This document shows positions 7,217 to 8,037 of a stretch of DNA of 8,037 nucleotides, piece by piece. The DNA comes from a bacterium (GTDB taxonomy: Bacteria > Thermosulfidibacterota > Thermosulfidibacteria > Thermosulfidibacterales > Thermosulfidibacteraceae). A model generated the notes under the pieces. That model searched no databases, was not told where the DNA came from, and saw only the letters and a program-made list of their open reading frames with translations. Location: contig JALWBK010000189.1 of assembly GCA_027037155.1 (NCBI GenBank), forward strand, positions 1 to 8,037. Direction: 5' to 3'. The first letter of the stretch is position 1, and the number at the start of each line of letters is the position of its first letter. A program made the position numbers and the translations under genes.

Positions 7217-7817
7217 TTTTAATCTCCTCTTCAGAAATGGCTCCACGTCTCAAGATCTTTACCCCATCTTCTTCAACCTCTACCACAGTTGAAGGTGCAC
7301 CTATAAGGGGTTTCTCATCGTAAAAGACCGCATCCACAGCCTCCAATAGCTTTGAAGAAAGCTCGTTGAAGCTTTTTGCCGCAGCTTCCGATGATATATT
7401 GGCGCTGGTACCTGTAACACCCCTGCCTAACCGTTCAATGACCTCAAGAATGGGCTGATACTTTGGCATCCTCACCCCAACCTTCCCTTCACGGGAGACA
7501 ATTCCAGGGATATTCATCGCCTTAGCAGGAAGCACTAAGGTAAGCGGACCTGGCATGAACCGCTTCCAGAGTTTCTCTGCCACTTTGGTGAATACAGCAT
7601 ACCTTTGAGCCATATCAAAAGATGATACAAGCACAGGTACGGACTTATGTAACGGCCTTTTCTTGACCGCAAACACTCTCTCAACAGCCGATGGATTCTC
7701 CACATCGGCCAAAAGGCCATAAAGGGTATCTGTTGGAAAGACTATAACCTGCCCTGAATCAAGCGTTTTATAGGCTAACTCTACAGCCTTTGGCTCAGAT
7801 ACTCTTATTGGCTTCAA
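7200..7817 (-). CDS. TsaC/YrdC/Sua5-family L-threonylcarbamoyladenylate synthase
   Basis: This enzyme makes threonylcarbamoyl-AMP from threonine, bicarbonate and ATP, the first step of t6A formation at position 37 of ANN-decoding tRNAs, in the cytoplasm. With a TTG start at 7817 the protein is 205 aa, the size of a single-domain YrdC/TsaC protein without the extra Sua5 domain. Visible motifs are FPTDTLYGL (27-35), the basic VKKRPLHKSVPVLV (51-64), PGPLTLVL (89-96), VGVRMP (113-118), TGTSANIS (135-142), APSTVVEV (174-181) and ILRRGAIS (188-195). The frame is open upstream to 8012, but that extension lies inside purE, looks unrelated to the family and is rejected. No ATG exists near the true N-terminus. 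TTG gives MKPIRVSEP, a family-like beginning, with a purine-rich GAGGAGG just upstream. The stop is TAA, which shows TAA is a real terminator in this genome. The start is less certain than the family. Confidence 0.9.
   Translation of the reverse strand: MKPIRVSEPKAVELAYKTLDSGQVIVFPTDTLYGLLADVENPSAVERVFAVKKRPLHKSVPVLVSSFDMAQRYAVFTKVAEKLWKRFMPGPLTLVLPAKAMNIPGIVSREGKVGVRMPKYQPILEVIERLGRGVTGTSANISSEAAAKSFNELSSKLLEAVDAVFYDEKPLIGAPSTVVEVEEDGVKILRRGAISEEEIKSALRG
7224..7229 (-). promoter_or_regulatory. Ribosome binding site that favours the 7216 start of the aminotransferase
   Basis: GAGGAG on the minus strand, 7 nt before the GTG at 7216-7214 and inside the 3' end of the tsaC-like gene. The upstream alternative GTG at 7246 has no comparable site, so the shorter protein is preferred. 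Confidence 0.6.
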
Positions 7818-8037
7818 GTACCTCCTCTGCCATTCGTTTTCTGTAATCAAGCAGCTTCTCTCTAAGGCTTTTATCGGAAAGTGCCAGTATCTCAAGGGCA
7901 AGGAGTGCACCGTTGGCTGCACCGTTAACCGCCACAGTAGCAACAGGAATTCCCTTGGGCATCTGCACCATGGCAAGCAGGGCATCAAATCCGGACATAA
8001 CCGATGTGGCAAGGGGTACCGCCACCACAGGAAGCAC
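7795..8037 (-). CDS. purE: PurE, N5-carboxyaminoimidazole ribonucleotide mutase, C-terminal part (5' end outside window)
   Basis: PurE moves the carboxyl group of N5-CAIR to give CAIR in de novo purine synthesis, in the cytoplasm. About 80 C-terminal residues are visible. The segment LPVVAVPLATS, then SGFDALLAMVQMPKGIPVATVAV, matches the conserved PurE core (LPVxGVP, GxDxLxSIVQMPxGIPV), followed by the NGAANGALLALEIL helix and a charged C-terminal helix (LREKLLDYRKRMAEEVLEAN). The catalytic N-terminal half (SDxxxM and the active-site His) lies beyond the right edge. The codon at the edge is an internal GTG valine, not a start. The loop before the ALLA helix looks about two residues shorter than the E. 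coli form (IGKAGAxNAALLA), resembling what I recall for thermophile PurE. The stop is TGA, and the end overlaps the start of the tsaC-like gene by about 23 nt. Confidence 0.93.
   Translation of the reverse strand: MLPVVAVPLATSVMSGFDALLAMVQMPKGIPVATVAVNGAANGALLALEILALSDKSLREKLLDYRKRMAEEVLEANKSI
7821..7827 (-). promoter_or_regulatory. Ribosome binding site candidate for the tsaC-like gene
   Basis: GAGGAGG on the minus strand, inside the 3' end of purE, lies 3 nt (6 nt from its first GAGG) before the TTG at 7817-7815. It supports a TTG start over the long upstream extension, though the spacing is tight. Confidence 0.45.

Noticed and set aside
7818..8012. Long N-terminal extension of the tsaC-like protein
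   Set aside because: The extra residues are encoded out of frame within purE, are rich in Cys, Pro and Leu, and do not resemble YrdC/Sua5 proteins, whereas the TTG at 7817 gives a normal family length.
1..8037. CRISPR arrays, tRNA/rRNA genes, insertion sequences, terminators
   Set aside because: No spaced direct repeats, no tRNA-like cloverleaf, no transposase or terminal inverted repeats and no hairpin-plus-T-run in the short gaps were seen by eye. Coding sequence explains nearly every base.

Overview
The window is a densely packed run of genes all on the minus strand, so it is transcribed from high to low coordinates. It reads as part of one operon or supra-operon of a bacterium. The proteins are rich in Lys, Glu and Val, Arg is often AGA/AGG, intergenic space is almost nil, and GTG and TTG starts are used. 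This suggests a thermophilic bacterium, perhaps Aquificota-like or a related deep-branching lineage. That placement is a weak inference and no marker gene settles it.

In transcription order: (1) the 3' part of purE (purine synthesis), running off the right edge; (2) a TsaC/YrdC/Sua5-family threonylcarbamoyl-AMP synthase (tRNA t6A modification); (3) a PLP class-III aminotransferase of the HemL-like group that lacks parts of the glutamate-1-semialdehyde aminomutase signature; (4) an extended-SDR NAD(P)-dependent epimerase/reductase; (5) glmU; (6) glmS; (7) a ClC-type chloride channel/antiporter with a C-terminal CBS pair. A further gene may begin at the extreme left edge. Gaps and overlaps between successive genes are: 23-nt overlap, 17-nt overlap, 4-nt overlap, 12-nt gap, 3-nt gap, then a 44-nt overlap if glmS is read to its natural end. 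No promoter, terminator, RNA gene, repeat, CRISPR array or mobile element could be supported, and no gene-free stretch exceeds about 100 bases.

GlmS (fructose-6-P to glucosamine-6-P) and GlmU (glucosamine-1-P to UDP-GlcNAc) supply the first and last steps of UDP-GlcNAc synthesis. Only GlmM is missing from the window. The aminotransferase and the SDR enzyme overlap in the same transcript and may act together, but their substrates cannot be read from sequence.

The most notable observation is that glmS carries an in-frame TAA at codon 560 (1893-1895). Beyond it the same frame continues for 45 more sense codons that encode a normal GlmS C-terminus, including the conserved [10 protein letters not shown] tail, and ends in TAG at 1755-1757. 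With the stop ignored the gene has 606 codons including the stop, the usual family length. This is a point nonsense change (real or a base-call/assembly error) or a readthrough stop, not a frameshift. The lost tail holds the lysine that binds fructose-6-phosphate in characterised GlmS enzymes.
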